Shown here piece after piece: positions 31,577 to 32,683 of a DNA stretch of 32,683 bases. Position numbers and translations under genes: made by a program. Position 1 is the stretch's first letter; each line of letters begins with the position of its first letter. Source of the stretch: VRUE01 sp035548675 (GTDB lineage Bacteria > Actinomycetota > Thermoleophilia > Solirubrobacterales > 70-9); contig DASZSJ010000112.1 in assembly GCA_035548675.1 (NCBI GenBank), positions 1 through 32,683 on the forward strand, written 5' to 3'. Under the pieces are notes generated by a model. The model was not told the DNA's origin. It did no database searches and worked only from the letters and a program-made list of their open reading frames with translations.

Positions 31577-32359
31577 TCAGTCCCCCTCCCCCGTGCGCCA
31601 GACGAGCCCGGCCTGCCGGCCGCTGCGGCCGGCGTCGCGACGGGGAGAGAAGAAGAGCCCAGGCTCGCACCTAGTACAGAGACCGCTGAGCTCGATCCGC
31701 CCCACCCCAGCCTCGCGCAACAGCCGCCGCGCCACCCCCGCCAGGTCCACCCTGCCGCCGACGGGCCGATTTCGTGTCACATCGTCACGACTTAGGCCCG
31801 TCGGCGGTGGTGCGAGGGCGGCGAGGACCTCGGGGCCGACCTCATAGCAGCAGCGGCCGATCGAGGGGCCGATCGCGGCGTCGGTGGCGCCGACCGCGGC
31901 GACCCCCCTGGCGACGATGCCGGCTGCGAGCCCGCGCCAGCCGCAGTGCAGCATCGCGACCCCGCCGGGCCCCGCGAGCGCCACCGGCACGCAGTCGGCG
32001 GCGAACACCAGCAGCGCCAGGCCCATCGCGTCGCTGACGTGGCCGTCGACCTCCGGTATGGGCGCGCTGGGGTCGGCAAATGGACTCGGCGACTGCGGCC
32101 CCGCGTGGGTCGCCAGCGTCGCCGCGTGAACCTGATGGCCGACGACCACGTCCGCGGCGTCGAAGCCCAGTGCCACCGCCAGCCGGCGGCGGTTCTCGAC
32201 CACCGCGGCACGCTCGTCGTCGGTCAGCGCACCCAGGTTGAGCCCGTCGTAAGGGGGCTGGCTGACGCCGCCGCGGCGCGTCGTGAAAGCGGCCCGGGCA
32301 CCGGGCAGCTCCGCCTCGAGCCAGCGCAGCCCGTCCCGCTCACGCCACTCCATCGCCAT
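31577..32359 (-). CDS. pgeF: PgeF/YfiH-family protein (laccase domain)
   Basis: Proteins of this family were first called polyphenol oxidases; work on YfiH/PgeF supports roles in peptidoglycan precursor editing and purine nucleoside cleavage. The 260 residues contain TTRRGGVSQPPYDGLNLG, VVGHQVHAAT, the metal-site segments FAADCVPVAL and MLHCGWRGLAAGI, and CYEVGPEVL. The ATG at 32359 overlaps the end of the cca-like gene by 20 bp; an ATG two codons downstream is also possible. It precedes yggS by one base. Confidence 0.93.
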   Translation of the reverse strand: MAMEWRERDGLRWLEAELPGARAAFTTRRGGVSQPPYDGLNLGALTDDERAAVVENRRRLAVALGFDAADVVVGHQVHAATLATHAGPQSPSPFADPSAPIPEVDGHVSDAMGLALLVFAADCVPVALAGPGGVAMLHCGWRGLAAGIVARGVAAVGATDAAIGPSIGRCCYEVGPEVLAALAPPPTGLSRDDVTRNRPVGGRVDLAGVARRLLREAGVGRIELSGLCTRCEPGLFFSPRRDAGRSGRQAGLVWRTGEGD

Positions 32360-32683
32360 CCCCCGCCGCCGCCAGCGCCGCCGCCAGCTCGGCCTCCCGG
32401 CCCTCGACCTCGCCGTCCAGCTTGCGCCTCAGCGCCTCCTGCAGGCCACGCCCCAGCGCTGGCCCCGGCGGGACCCCGGCGGCGATCAGATCCTCACCGT
32501 CGATCGCGAGCGAAACATCGCGCCACTCGGTCAGGTAGCGGTCGAGCCACTCGGCGCCGAGCGCGCGGGCGAGCACCAGCTCGACCGGGTCGTGGCCGCG
32601 CGCGGCGGCGACGCCGGCCGAAGGGCGCTGCGGGCGCTCGCGCGCCAGCTCGGCCTCGCCGCCCTCGGGTCCCAGGGCCGCGG
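32340..32683 (-). CDS. cca: C-terminal part of a CCA-adding tRNA nucleotidyltransferase-like protein (partial)
   Basis: The frame is open from the window's end to TGA at 32340-32342, about 113 residues, and its start is outside. The C-terminal segment IDGEDLIAAGVPPGPALGRGLQEALRRKLDGEV matches the end of bacterial tRNA nucleotidyltransferase/poly(A)-polymerase family proteins, which add or repair the CCA end of tRNAs. The nucleotidyltransferase head is not in the window, so activity cannot be judged. It overlaps pgeF by 20 bp. Confidence 0.72.
   Translation of the reverse strand, partial: AALGPEGGEAELARERPQRPSAGVAAARGHDPVELVLARALGAEWLDRYLTEWRDVSLAIDGEDLIAAGVPPGPALGRGLQEALRRKLDGEVEGREAELAAALAAAGDGDGVA

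Overview
The window is about 32.7 kb of very GC-rich, gene-dense bacterial chromosome. The gene content (SepF, an RsiG-like protein beside a GarA/OdhI-type FHA protein and an FtsR-type MerR regulator, a WS/DGAT acyltransferase, frequent GTG/TTG starts) points to the Actinomycetota. A deep-branching class such as Thermoleophilia (Solirubrobacterales-like) is my best inference. No rRNA, tRNA, CRISPR array, transposase or integrase was seen.

Region 1 (1-10119) is an accessory part with mixed strands: a possible partial reading frame with a nested inverted repeat, a cupin protein, DNA polymerase IV (dinB), a WS/DGAT acyltransferase, a secreted HExxH metalloprotease-like protein, glutamine-dependent NAD synthetase (nadE), a hotdog thioesterase, a transmembrane protein pairing a cytoplasmic helix-turn-helix-like segment with an RskA-like outer domain, and an SRPBCC protein coupled to an alkyl-DHAP-synthase-like flavoenzyme.

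Region 2 (10138-32683) is read entirely on the minus strand. In transcription order it runs: cca-like (partial), pgeF, yggS, sepF, an alkaline phosphatase, proC, yggT, lspA, an RluA/RluD-type pseudouridine synthase, rpsB, tsf, pyrH, frr, uppS, cdsA, dxr, rseP, ispG, a 1273-residue TPR-like/metallo-beta-lactamase protein, proS, pgsA, then the regulatory set rsiG-like, FHA and ftsR. Many neighbours overlap by 1-20 bp, which implies translational coupling. The genes join translation (S2, EF-Ts, RRF, ProRS), envelope lipid and isoprenoid synthesis (UppS, CdsA, Dxr, IspG, PgsA), membrane proteolysis (RseP, LspA) and division (SepF).

The best candidate for an undescribed system is the 14199-18020 gene. 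It is a single large protein with a helical-repeat N-terminal part and a C-terminal metallo-beta-lactamase domain carrying HDHVDH. It sits between ispG and proS, behind an AT-rich upstream segment (16 of 50 bases G/C at 18051-18100) unlike the rest of the window. Other points of interest are the short RsiG-like protein with a single c-di-GMP-type motif in which Q is replaced by H, the roughly 170-residue C-terminal extension of ribosomal protein S2, a 48-bp near-perfect palindrome at the end of pgsA, and the membrane protein at 6848-7906. All functions are assigned by reading motifs by eye; no database search was possible.
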